Assembly: GCA_002205965.3 (NCBI GenBank)
Contig: NADL03000458.1
Coordinates: 496,001 to 560,000, forward strand
Length of the DNA stretch: 64,000 nucleotides
Source of the DNA: Kappaphycus alvarezii
Lineage: Eukaryota > Rhodophyta > Florideophyceae > Gigartinales > Solieriaceae
Direction: 5' to 3'
Positions 33,588-44,447 of the stretch are shown piece by piece; the first letter of the stretch is position 1, and the number at the start of each line of letters is the position of its first letter. Both the position numbers and the translations under genes were made by a program. The notes under the pieces were generated by a model that saw only the letters and a list, made by a program, of their open reading frames with translations, ran no database searches and had not been told where the DNA came from.

Positions 33588-34500
33588 ATGAGCGAAAGTA
33601 CCCTTTTATTCGATGGATCGAGTGTGGCCGACATCGACTACTTCCTATTCTATTTCGAGAATGTGGTCAGGACGGAGGGATCTCAGGAAGAGAAGGCTCG
33701 GGCCCTGATCCAGTTTCTTCGAGGAGATGCATTCCAGTTCTTCTACCGGAAGTTCACGGAAGGTGGGAGTTGACGCAAGAAGGCATGGATTATGATAAGG
33801 TGTGCGCTGCACTAAGAGAGAAGTTTCGCCCGAAAGAGGACCCCCGTTTGGCCGTCGAAAAGGCACTGTCGTTGGAGATTAAGGAGGGAGATGATCTTGG
33901 TATGTTTGTCAAGAGAGCCGATGAGTCGTACAAGGCAGCTGGGTTCTCTGACGAGCAGAAGTTCTTCTTTCTTACCAAGGCAGCAGTTGTTGGGGAAGAG
34001 GTCCGCTCGTTTGTTGTCTTGCACGCTCCTTCGTCGTACGGGGAATTGAAAGAGGCGTTAACAAATTACCAAGAGTCGCGTAATCGTTTTGGCTCGTCGC
34101 AAGGATCGGAATCTGGGGTGAAGTTCAGCGTACCAAACGACCCGGCCTTCGTGGCGAGGTGAGAGGCATTAGGAGGAAGACAGATGGAGATAAGATCGAT
34201 GCGCTAGCGTCGCAGTTGGCGGAATTGTCGCTTCTCGTGAAGAAAGGCGGGGCCGGCAAAGATACGGGTGGAAGCTCAGTAGGACCGGCCAGTCCTGCCA
34301 GGCAAGGCAAGGTGGCGGAAGCGAAATACCGCGCTGTGGGTATTGTGGGAAGGTTGGACATGACAAGCGGACGTGCTGGAAGAAGGAGAGAGAGGAACGT
34401 GCTGCCCAGGTGTGCGCGTTTTGTGGGAAGCATGGGCACGGGGAGGATGATTGTTGGGCGAAGAAAAGGCGTGAAGAGGAGAAGTCGGTGAATGGTGGCG
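33588..34500 (+). pseudogene. Gag of the gypsy-type element, frame-broken
   Basis: ATG 33588 opens with MSESTLLFDGSSVADIDYFL, followed by a capsid-like segment (EKARALIQFLRGDAFQFFY) that stops at 33773. The coding sequence then moves frame at about 33775 (REKFRPKEDPRLAVEKALSL to NYQESRNRFGSS), again near 34160 (KIDALASQLAELSLLVKKGG) and again near 34330. The last frame has two CCHC zinc knuckles, CGYCGKVGHDKRTC at 34335-34376 and CAFCGKHGHGEDDC at 34413-34454, which bind packaged RNA. A copy of the GGACCGGCCAGTCC palindrome lies at 34282. Confidence 0.8.
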
Positions 34501-37500
34501 GGTCGAATGTCACGGTGATTCAGGAGGAGTCGCATGTAGCGGCGGTGCGCAGGGGAAGGGATGGCGAACCCCTACAGAAGAGGCCGGCGACAGAGCGCCA
34601 GGACCCGATGGACTTCCGCCGAATCATTGATGTTCCATCGCCGCAATCGGTTCCGAATTCATCTAAGAAGGGTCCGAAGCTGAAGAAGACGAAAAAGGGT
34701 GGCGGACGTGGCAGTGGAAAGAAGAGATTGGAAGGGTTCGTGGAAAGGTATGACGTGGAGGCAGGGCTTGCCCAAGCAAATGCAGGAGTTTCGTTTGGAC
34801 AGATATTGAGGGGTGACCTGAAAGATGCAGATAAGGCATTGAAGAAGTTGATGAAGAACAACAGTGGTCGGGTTTCGGCTGTTGATGAGAATTTAGATTG
34901 CAGCTCTGAAGATGAGGGAGGAATAGCTTGCCCGAAATCTCGAGAAACATCTCGCGGGATTGGCCAGTCCCGGAATCGTAAGGAAGCCAAAATTGGGTCT
35001 CCTGGGACCGGCCAGTCCTGGGAGACGGGTGAGGCTGGGAAAGCTGTGTCAGCCGCAGTAAGGGGACGCAAGTTACGCATGGTGGCGGTGAAAGTCTACG
35101 GGAGTGATGTCAGGGCCTTGTTGCATACTGGTGCATTGCCCAATATCATGTCGAGGAGACTCTGTGAGGAGTTGCATCTCAGTCCGAGTGAGACGACACG
35201 CCGTATCACTGTGGCCGATGGGGCTACAGCAAGAGTACTGGGCGAGGTGACAGGGGTCCCTGTGACGTTTGACACTTTGACAGCCCCTCTTACATTCCTT
35301 TATTGGCAGGTTCCCCGTTTAATTTGATAATTGGAGCGCCAACTATGGAGGTACTCGGTGCGCGTTTAGACATGAGGCGTCTGTCGGTGACGTTTACCAC
35401 TGGTGGTGAGGCGGGAATATCTGTGACCCTTCCGTTGTATGGTGAAGGTGTTGACGAAGTAGGGGAAAAGGAGGATGAGTTCACATCGTCCTCGGAAGAC
35501 GACGGAGAGGCGCCGGGTGAGGAAGATTCGAGTGATGACGAGATTGGGGTAATCATTGGCGGGAGACCGGCCAGTCCTGGGACTGGAATCGTGGGTGATG
35601 ACCCGGAAAAGGAAGGATCTGGAGAGGAATATGTCATTTGCGTGAAAGAGGGGAAAGCGGATGGGTATCATGATCCTTCGGTTGAGTTGAGCGAGGATAA
35701 GGCTGTTCGTATGGGAAGGGAGGATTTTAGTGCTGTGGAAGGGAGGCTGGATGGAATTGAAGGATTCAGGGAACTGGGGGAGGAGCGGAAAGAGGTACTC
35801 GTGGGGGCGTTGGCGTCGGTTCCGGAGAAGGTACAGGGGAAGATGGCGAGGATGCTTTTGGAAGGGGAAAAGGTTGTTGCCTGGAGCATCAACGACATCA
35901 CCCCAGGAAGGTTCCCTTTACGCATGCCTTCGAACTCGATGACCAGACGCCCATTTGTGAGCCAGTTAGGCGGGTTCCGCCGAAATACAACAAGATGATT
36001 CGAGAAGAGGTTAGCCGGATGTTGGAAGGGGGATTATTCGCCCGTCGCAGTCGCCGTGGGGATTCGCGGTGGTAATTGCGACGAAGAAAGACGGTGAACC
36101 TAGGTTTTGTGTGGACTTACGTCCCTTGAATAAGAGGATGAAGGCCGACAGGTGGCCCATCCCGAATATAGAGGATTTAATAGACGAGATGCAGGGTTGT
36201 TCGATATTCACCACGCTTGACCTATTTACGGGTTACTGGAACATACAGTTGGATGAGTCCGTTCAAGATATGACGACGTTCCGGTGTAAGCATAGGGCGT
36301 TTTGTTTCAAGGTAATGCCGTTCGGAGTGAAGAATGGGACGGCGTGTTTCCAAGGGTGGCGGTTATATTGTTCGGGGACTTGCCCTTTGTTACAGTGTAC
36401 ATTGACGACATGCTGATCAAGTCAAAGACGTGGGACGAGCATCTGCGGCATGTACAAGTGGTGCTCGACCGTCTGAGGGGCGTTAATCTGAAGTTGAAAC
36501 TGAAGAAGTGCACATTTGGTGCGTCTGAGGTGGAGATGTTGGGACATGTAGTTAGTGGGAAGGAGGTGCGGACAGACCCCCGTAAGATCGAGGCGATCGT
36601 CAATGCGCCTAGCCCTACGTCAAAGAAGGAATTGCGGTCGTTTTTAGGGATGGAATCGTATTACAGGAGGTTCATTCCCGGGTTCGCGCACATCGTGGCC
36701 CCGCTTCATGGATTGAAGAGTCCTGGTGGGAAGTTCGAGTGGGATGCGGGGCGGGGAGGCGTTTACGAGTTTAAAGAGAGCTATGAAGACTCCTCCCGTG
36801 CTGGCATTGCCGGATCTAAACAAGCCGTTTACTGTGCATACTGATGCGTCAAAGGCTGCTGTCGGGGCGGTGTTGTTGCAGAAGGATGAGGATGGGAGGG
36901 ACCACCCGACGCAATTCGCAAGTAGGGCTTTACAAGAGACGGAAAGGAGGTACAGTACGTTCGAGCGTGACGCTTTAGCGGTGATATTCGCGCTCAAGAA
37001 ATTCAGACCGTACCTACTCGGCTCCCCGTTCGTGGCGTTTTCCGATCATCAGGCCCTTCGTACGACGTTCTCGAAGAAGGATATGCATGGCAGGTTGGCC
37101 AGATGGTTAAACATTATGGCTGAATATGAGTTCGAAGCGCGCCATCGGCCGGGAACCCAGAACGCCACGGCGGATTATTTGTCAAGGTCAGGCATTGACA
37201 AACCGGAGATGACTAGCGAGGAGGAGGCGCACAAAGTGGAGATAGACAAATACCTAGTTGAGGGAAGTGTGAATGTTATTGATGTTACAGAGGAAGGGGG
37301 TACATTTGAGGAAGGTTTGCGGGCGGTGAGGAATTTTTTTTGAAATGCGGGACTGGCCAGTCCGGAGCAAAAAGTATCGCCGTCAGGCAAAGGCTTTTTT
37401 GGTTTCGAATTCGGTCCTGTTTCGGAGGGTGAAAGGGGGGTTGCGCGTTGTGCCCCCATAGAGGCGAGGAGGAAGATACTGGAAGCCGTTCACGACATGG

Positions 37501-38537
37501 CTGGGCATTGGGATGTCGCTACGACAAAACAGTTTCTCAAGGATCGGTTTTGGTGGCCGAGGTTGGTCCCTGATGTACGCGAGTTTGTTCGCTCATGTGA
37601 TGAGTGCAGAGGCCGCTCCTTTGGGTACGTACGTCACGGGGTTGAGGCAGCCGGTCACTGGTTTATTGGAAACCTTTTCCCTAGACTTCACTGGACCTTT
37701 CAAGGAAAAGGAAAAAGGCGACCGGTTCTTATTGATCGGAGTAGAACACCTGAGCGGGTGGCCTATAGTAAGGGCGACAACGAATGAAACGTGTGAGGAG
37801 GCTATCTCATTTGTGAGGGAAGAGATACTAGCGGTGTTTGGGAGTCCGCGGGTGGTAGTGTCGGATAATGGGCCAGCATTTGTGGCCGCAGCGTTTGGAG
37901 ACTTCCTGAAGGAGAATGGTGTGGTGTGGAAGCCAGTCAGTGCGTATGCACCGCAGGCCAACGGTCGCGCTGAGAGGATGGTAGGTACGATGAAGAGGGA
38001 GATCGCGAAAGTCGCTGGACGACCAAGGTTGAGTGGGAAGAGAGGACCGCAGAGATTGTGAGTTTTTATCGTGCAAGGAAAGGGAGAGGAGGACTGCCTC
38101 CTTTTTGGTTGATGTTTGGTAAGGAGCCCAGGTTGGTTGCGAGGGATCTTCCAATGTTAAATGTCGGGCCCGGTCCGGTGGTGGAAGATTGGAGGGCTGT
38201 TGAGCTGGTGGAGGTGTCAGCTTGTCGAGCAGAGAGGAAGGCTCGAAGATTGCCTGCTGCTGGAGAACAGTTGCAGGGTGAACGCTATAATGTGGGGGAC
38301 ATCGTATTACTGAGGAAGAAGAAGGAGCGGAAATCGCTGGAGCCGAAGTGGCTAGGGCCGTACGAGGTGAGAGTGGCCAAGCACCCGGCGTACTACCTTA
38401 AGTCTCAAGAGGGCAGGGCCACGCGTGGGAGAATTCATGCGAGGCGCCTCAGGATGTATGTGCCCCGGGATGGGGTTGCTTTGGCAATGGCGGAGGCGGT
38501 GGGGCGCATGGTTGCTGTCGTGAGCCCTGAAGAGTAG
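34501..38537 (+). pseudogene. Pol of the gypsy-type element, frame-broken
   Basis: Protease: ALLHTGALPNIMS around 35115-35150, where the catalytic Asp of the usual LLDTGA motif is His. An acidic linker follows (35400-35650). Reverse transcriptase: GEPRFCVDLRPLNKRM, FTTLDLFTGYWNI and the YIDD box at 36398-36409, with a frame change near 36350. RNase H: VHTDASKAAVGAVLLQ and FSDHQAL, ending ATADYLSRSG. Integrase: an HHCC finger (AGHWDVATTKQF..SCDECRG) and the core with SLDFTGPF, VVSDNGPAF and ANGRAERMVGT, so its DDE triad is kept. The C-terminus has VLLRKKKERKSLEPKWLGPYEV, a GPY/F-type module. At least five frame breaks prevent a single polyprotein. Domain order is secure. Confidence 0.9.
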
Positions 38538-38710
38538 GTTCGAGTGTCCCGAGTGTCCAGGATCGGCCAGTCCTGGAGGTTCCAGTTCATTATGTTGTCT
38601 GCAAGTTTGAGTTCCCAGGACCGGCCAGTCCTGGTATTCCGGGTGATTTGTTTTTCTGTTTTGCATTTTCAGGTTATTTTTGGAGATGCTGCGAGGTCGC
38701 AGCATGGCTT

Positions 38711-38723
38711 CATTGGGGGGTGA
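38711..38723 (+). other. Polypurine tract of the gypsy-type element
   Basis: A GGGGGG run followed by TGA lies directly before the TG of the right LTR, the usual place for plus-strand DNA priming. Confidence 0.5.
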
Positions 38724-38942
38724 TGTGAGCTCCACGTGTACACCTGTACACGTGTGCTCGCTCTTGGCTGTATCGCGGCGTTGATAATGGACTGGCGCGG
38801 GGTTTGTATTGAGTGGAAGGGAGGGGAGAAGCGGGAGGCGGCGAAAAAACTGAGTGTGTTTTTGTTTTTGTTTTGTTGAGTGATCTACCTATTTTTGCGC
38901 AACCGGGCTCTGGAGAAAGGCGGACAAAAGTAGCTGCTTTCA
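38724..38942 (+). repeat. Right LTR of the gypsy-type element
   Basis: Same length as the left LTR; four substitutions. Here the double CACGTG inverted repeat has the spacer ACCT in place of GCCT. Ends CTGCTTTCA. Confidence 0.95.
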
Positions 38943-38947
38943 CCATC
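38943..38947. repeat. 5-bp target site duplication, right (CCATC)
   Basis: Matches 33326-33330. Confidence 0.9.
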
Positions 38948-39765
38948 TACAGTTTTCGATGCATTGTACGGTTTTGCAAATGGCTTGGCCAATATACGGT
39001 ATCTACGCTCCAGTACAAATTTACTGGGTACCAACCCACATATCTACCACAGTAAATTAACCACCCACTTTCTCTTTACAGTACATGGATTGTGAAGTTC
39101 CACTGCTGTATCGATTTGCGAGATGATCACTTTTAATTCCCGCTCAAAGAACCTATGTTTTGGGAAAGTCGTTGACATTTTCTCTCCAACCAGGGGGTTT
39201 TTGGGCAGTTCCGGCGACTTTTAGGCGCCTGAAATCCCCCAATAGTTGTGCGCTCGCGCTCTACGCTTGATAGACGCCTCCCCACGGAGTCTGCATTCCG
39301 GGGCTGGGCGGCGGAAGTTTCGAAATCGAGCCATTTTTCACCAGTCGGCTGTTTTCGAGATACTAAACTGTTTCCCGCCATATTTTTTTCCGAAACCCCC
39401 TTTGCCGAAATTTGGATATTTACATACGAAAAGCCCAATCCGCTCCACCTCCCTCACTGGCCTATATGTTGTAAACCACTTCCCTTACGCCTCCCCCACC
39501 TCCCGCCACACTTCAGCTTGCCTCACCGCTCTCCCGCCCTCGCCTCGCTACTCTCCGAGTCCCTTCTCCCGCCCCCTTGCGCTTGATTCCGCCTTGGCCT
39601 TTTTCCGTTCCCCGCCTGGCTCGTTGGGGGATTCCCCGTCACCCCGTTCAGAGCGCGGGTGTTTCGGGACACGGCTTGTATGCCTGCGTATGAACCGTGC
39701 TGCTGAGCGTTATTATCTCAAGTCTAACTCCCATTACCGTCGCAACGTCCACGATACTATAACCA
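38948..39765. other. No gene seen
   Basis: C-rich and T-rich stretches with long low-quality frames. The right half probably is the 5' non-coding end of the pogo-like element that follows; I could not find its terminal repeat. Confidence 0.35.
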
Positions 39766-41217
39766 ATGACTCGCGTCCTGTATCCGACAAGGAGGCAGGC
39801 TCTGCGTGCCAAGGCAGACCTCACCGATGCTCTTAATGAGCTCAAAAGCGGCGTGTCTCTCAGCGCTGTGGCTGAATCTCTGAAAGACCGACGGGAGACT
39901 TTTTTCTCACGAGAAGCCCTAGCACGATGGCTGCATCGACCAGCGCCCATCATAGGGCATGCAAAAAAGGCTTCTACCTGAAGTGTCATGACAACAATCG
40001 GAGCACTGTTCTAACGACGAGCTTGAGCTTGTACGACGACTGCAGAGTAAGTTAGGAGAAGTGGCCTTTTTGGAGCATAGTGCTGTTCGGGAGCAGGGCT
40101 TGCGATTCAAGGTGGATATTATGGCTGGGAGCGAGAGCTCGCGAGCAAGACTGGACGGGCTTTGTTTTCGCGGTATTGACTCTCACAGTTTCTGGAAAGG
40201 CATATGGAGAGATTGAGCAACATAGCTGCCCGTCCGGTCTACCACCATCGCTTGACTGCGTTCAATGGTGATAATGTGGTTATGTTTTTCCCACAAGTGG
40301 CAATAATTTACCAGAAATATAACATTCGCAAGCTGACTCAAGTGTTCAACTTGGATGAGACTGGGTTTATCCCGGGTCGAGATTTGTGTCGTAAGCATGG
40401 TAAAAGCGTTGTGACAGCTGTAGAGACTCGTGCCTGTTGGCCCGAAGTCGCGTTCAAGTATGAGAACCGCATCAGTTTCCTCGTTTCTATCAACTCCGCA
40501 GGACTCTGCTTTCGTCCTTTGCCAGTTTTCAAGGGCGTGAACGAACCTAAACTAGACGGTTTCAAGGTCACCAAGCTGATTCCGGAAGGATGGAAGGCCT
40601 TTTAGCGCCCTAAAATGGGCAGTGTGGACACTCGTGTATTTCAAGAATGGGTTACGGCTTTTATTGATGTTGTGAGAGAACAGCATCCTCGCGAAGACTG
40701 GTTGGTCTTAATTTTTGATCTGTGCCGATCCCACATGAGATCTTCGGCTATCGAGAAGCTTTTAGGTGCCAAGATTGTCGCTGTGGCGTTTCCCGAACAC
40801 GCGAGTGACCGCCTTCAGCCTTTGGATGTTGCGGTATTTGGTCCTCTTAGACATTACTGCAACAACGTAGTGATGAAGTTGGCTGTCGAGGAGAACCGGA
40901 AGTTCAGTTCTGTTGAGAAGCTGCATGGGGATCATGTGGTAAAGGCTATCAAAGAGGGATACCAGAGCGCTGTGTCTGAGAGGAACGTACGGGAAGGGTT
41001 CAAACTGCCTGTTCTGTGGCCGTTGAATATGGAGATTGCTATTGGCGGAGCAATTCACCAGTCTTCCTGCGACAGCTCCATGTCCTCAGCAGAGGATCTA
41101 GAAAGGGATCGCGCGGCCACAGTATTGGAAATGAAACGCGACGGTTTACCTGAGCCCGTTGTGCGCTCAGGATTTGTCGATACATTCTTCGGTCTTGACC
41201 TTTCCCGACCGTAGGTG
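39766..41217 (+). pseudogene. Second pogo-like transposase, frame-broken
   Basis: ATG 39766 opens an N-terminal HTH-like segment (ELKSGVSLSAVAESLKDRRE and EALARWLHRP) that stops at 39979. After about 220 bases in shifted frames (NDELELVRRLQSKLGEVAFL), the original frame resumes at 40204. It is then open to 41217 except for one TAG at 40603. The DDE core shows VFNLDETGFIPGRDL, LVLIFDLCRSHMRSSAI and FPEHASDRLQPLDVAVFGPL, so all three acidic positions of the CENP-B/jerky/Tigger group are present. FKLPVLWPLNMEIAI is a diverged version of the conserved C-terminal motif. It is not a close copy of the 8.4-13.5 kb gene. Confidence 0.75.
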
Positions 41218-42191
41218 GTATGAATATTAAGAAAGCTGGAGCTGGAGCGGTAGGAAAAGGAGTAGGAGAAACGACGCAGAATGGAGGCAAAGAGAGCGGC
41301 GGAGGAAGCGATGCGAGTGCAGAAACGGAAGAAGCGCGAAAGTGTGAGGCGGCCAAGGATCAAACGCGAAAGAAACGCTGGGGTCCCAAGGTAATTCCTC
41401 TTTCATTCAAAGACCGCCGGCTTCCCATTCAAATCAAGCTTGCCAATCAGAGAGGTACGTAGCAATAGTAGTAATGAATAGCGCTTCGTTTCATTTGTTT
41501 GGTGAGGTATTTGATTGAGCCCACGGACAGCAGGGGGCAGTGGTGGAAGGATTTTGCGACCCAGTGGGCGAGGTAGAAGTCTGGCTGCTAGCCGAGGACG
41601 AGACGAGAGGGGCTTTCTGAGGAGATTGGGGACGCAGACGAGGGGGAAGGCGCGATGGAAGGGCGGGAGGGCGCGCACACTGGAATTAGCGACGCTACCG
41701 GCGTGGCCACTGCCGGAACTTGTATGTCCGTGGTAGACCAGTCATAGCCATTGACCACATGAGGGTTATAAAAAGCGATGACTATCGGTCATCAAACACG
41801 ACACGACGGCAGACAAGGGGCCAAATTCTTCCAAACCGACTACAGCATCGAGAGCGGGAAGGTATGGGAGGCGGGGAGGTCGGGCAGCGTTGCAGCGACA
41901 GATTCGGGATGCGCTGTCGCGGGGCGATATTGGGTCTCGAGGTGCGGGCCTGGACAGGTGCCAGACACGGTTTGGGCGCTTGCTTCGACAAGTGCATGCG
42001 TTGGATGGGAACGATGAAGGAGAAGTTTTTTGCGGCGGGAGTATTAGTTCGTAAATCTTTATTCTTGGCGTAAATTTTTAGGCCAGACGAAAATCTTCAT
42101 ATGTGCCCGATGTTACCAGAATCTCAAAAATTAATGCAGCAGTGTTACCCCACAGTTAACATTCTGAGTACCTTTCCAGATGGGGTGTGAT
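41218..42191. other. No assignable gene
   Basis: The first 250 bases encode a Gly/Lys-rich stretch (EARKCEAAKDQTRKKRWGPK) that may be a frame-shifted tail of the pogo-like protein. Beyond that only short frames of Arg/Gly-rich composition occur. Confidence 0.3.
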
Positions 42192-42310
42192 CTATCAAGT
42201 TGATACTTGATAGAGCACCCTACAGGGGGAAAATTGGGGTGTTTTAATGATTGAAAAATAGGTTAGTCTACAGTATCAACTTGATAGGGCACACTATCAA
42301 CTTTGATGGT
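42192..42310. repeat. Palindromic CTATCAAG boxes
   Basis: ctatcaag, six bases, then cttgatag form a perfect palindrome at 42192-42213. Related tatcaacttgatag and ctatcaac strings follow near 42272 and 42295, with agggcacac and agagcaccc between them. The left box lies beside an inverted copy of the dispersed AT-rich repeat. Confidence 0.5.
42224..42249 (-). repeat. Dispersed AT-rich repeat, copy 2 (inverted)
   Basis: On the minus strand it reads cattaaaacaccccaattt followed by tcccc, matching the core of the copies at 295, 58.1 kb and 63.8 kb but in the opposite orientation. Confidence 0.55.
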
Positions 42311-42404
42311 ATTGTATCTGAAGGAATTTTGGAAGATGGCAAGTTGTTGTTCTCCAGCAAGCTCTAGAGTCCCATCTGTGGGACTCTAGTGTCCTTCACT
42401 GTAA

Positions 42405-42419
42405 TGGGGGGTGCGGGAA
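42405..42419 (+). repeat. Terminal inverted repeat, left
   Basis: TGGGGGGTGCGGGAA; exact partner at 45439-45453. Confidence 0.7.
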
Positions 42420-42881
42420 TTACCAATGTTAGCATTTTTTTTAATGATACAAATTACTTTGAGGATGCTCCTCGTGATGCATCCACAGAAAATATGTCAA
42501 TTATATACATTAGAGAGGACCTAGATCCAACTTTTTTAGTCGAAACTAACAGATTTCAAAAGAGTTCTCATCACGTAGAAAGGCCTAGTTCTCCTGAACT
42601 AGTTTAAGGTCAACATACACCATGCGTGCATCGCTGTCTTTCCAGCCCAAATTATATTTGGAATAAATGTGAGTTTGCACTGGAAACGGCAAAGAAAGTA
42701 TAGCATAGGACTCCAAACCATTGGGAGATCGTTCTCTGAATGTCATCAAAGCATACTCAAACCAATGTAGCGGGGATGATAAACCTCCATGCCTGAGTCA
42801 TTGGTCGCCGGTAACCATTGCCTGTGCATCACTGAAAGATCACAGAGCGGATTGGGCCATCACACAGTTACCTCTAGTTCT

Positions 42882-43414
42882 CTACCACAATATAAAACTC
42901 TGACGGAAAACCCACCAGCGCCAACTACGCTTGGAAACAAAAACCTCCACAGTAACACACTTACTCGTCGTACTCGGCTCAGTCAAAGTAGAAAGTAAAT
43001 GTAAAGCTTGAAAAAGCCGCGAAGAGGTTGACTCTTTCTTTAAAAGCAAATCATCATAGGAAGCAGATGAATCTTCTTCGACAACTGCAACCTTTCTCTT
43101 TTCTTCAGGTGTAGGATCAACCGAGCTCCGCGGTCGTAACATTGGAGTCTCATAATCTGGAAAATGTGGTATGTTAGAACTCAGATAACAAACAAAACAA
43201 AATGAAAGTAAAAATACAACATACCGTCGTTGCCAAAGTAGTCAGACTTAACTTTGTTCAACTTTGTCCCAAATTTATCAATTTTATGTTCCCGAAATAC
43301 TGGTTCTGAAGCCCAAATTTGTTTGGAGCTGGTCTCCCTAGAAATTTCACATGAATCAAGCTTCCTTCGAAGCAACACAACGGCCCTCGAGTTCCCCGTA
43401 AGTTTCTCAGGCAT
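42882..43414 (-). CDS. Accessory protein gene of the PIF/Harbinger-like element
   Basis: Two exons on the minus strand, 43225-43414 and 42882-43156, with a 68-base intron (GTATGT..TTTCCAG). Joined they give 465 bases and 154 residues from ATG 43414. The frame is also open upstream of that ATG. The N-terminal half, GNSRAVVLLRRKLDSCEI then PVFREHKIDKFGTKLNKV, resembles the short DNA-binding-type accessory ORFs that accompany PIF-like transposases in protists. The middle is charged (EEKRKVAVVEEDSSASYDD). The frame is intact, unlike most of the window. It reads away from the transposase gene. The assignment is by pattern and position, not by a named domain. Confidence 0.5.
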
Positions 43415-44447
43415 TTTGGGTAACTTGCATTGCCCAGAAACGCTGACTGGTGGACCTGACCCACCGATATATAAGCAGACTAGCTCTACATCTGACAGGT
43501 ATGCGAATACCACTACTGACCAATTAAGTTAATTATTCAAACACTGTATATAAAGTGAAGCAGATCAGTCATTTGCCTACATATTTTCATCAATTTTGAT
43601 AATCAACTGCAATTAAATTAATATATACACCGATTTTATTCAAAATATTTAACTTGAATTATTTTCGCAAACCCGGTTCATGTAATGACATGTTTACAGT
43701 TTTATTTTACCTAGATCATGGTTCAAAATTTTCGAACTAGTTCGAATTCGCGTTTTTGTTCCCGGCTGTCGTTTTGAAAAAGCGAACTCTTGCGCATGTT
43801 GAAAGCCTGAAATTGAGCATGTCGTAGTATTACGAAGGCCAGTACTGGGTCGATAGCTGCAGAAATAATTACGGTATGTTGTTCTGATTGATCCCAAATT
43901 CGCCTATACAAAGTCCAAATCATCGATTATTGTATAAAATTCGCTATTTTCGTGACCAAATTGATGCCTGACTTTAATTAAAAAGTAGCCTTTTTTTTTC
44001 ACGAACTCATACTATATGTAGCGATCTGTAGCCCAATTTGGCACTCAAAATAGAATAGGGCATCACCAGACCGCACGTTCGGGAGAAGAATTTGCGGGCA
44101 CTAGAAAGTTCGAATCGCTGTTCACGAACTTTGCTAGTTTCGAACTTTTCCAACTGAAAAATATCAATGGTACATGACGTTGACATCATCAGTTTGTTAA
44201 AATTTTAATTAATCAACATCATGTATAATTGTAAGGGCTATTTTCATAAAATTTATATTTAATTTTTTATGTTCAACAATAGATTTGTATCTTTACATTT
44301 TAACAGCGAAGGTTTAAACAGTTTCAATACAGTTTTTTCTAATTGTCCGTCGATTTTTGCTTTTATAGCATTGAGATTGAAATCCGCTGGACGCTGTTTT
44401 TTAATCATTTCTGAAAATGCCGTCTGCAAGCCTGTTTCTTCAGTGAG

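Larger units (their letters stand above)
33331..38942 (+). mobile_element. Complete Ty3/gypsy-type LTR retrotransposon (5612 bp)
   Basis: Two 219-bp LTRs (33331-33549 and 38724-38942) begin TG, end CA and differ at only four positions. A 5-bp CCATC duplication flanks them. Between the LTRs come gag with two zinc knuckles, then protease, reverse transcriptase, RNase H and integrase in that order, which is the Ty3/gypsy arrangement. The frames are broken at several places. The near-identical LTRs mean a recent insertion, so either the element was copied in trans already broken or the breaks arose quickly. Seven copies of a palindrome near GGACYGGCCAGTCC are spread from gag to the 3' untranslated part. 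Confidence 0.95.

Noticed and set aside
34520..35080. 186-codon minus-strand open frame
   Set aside because: Antisense to the gypsy gag-pol region; no motif.
39246..39836. 196-codon plus-strand open frame before the second pogo-like gene
   Set aside because: Ser/Pro/Arg-rich chance frame in C-rich DNA; the real start of the transposase (ATG 39766) is in another frame.
43254..43532. Plus-strand 92-codon frame in the PIF-like element
   Set aside because: Antisense to the spliced minus-strand accessory gene, which has an intact joined frame and consensus splice sites.
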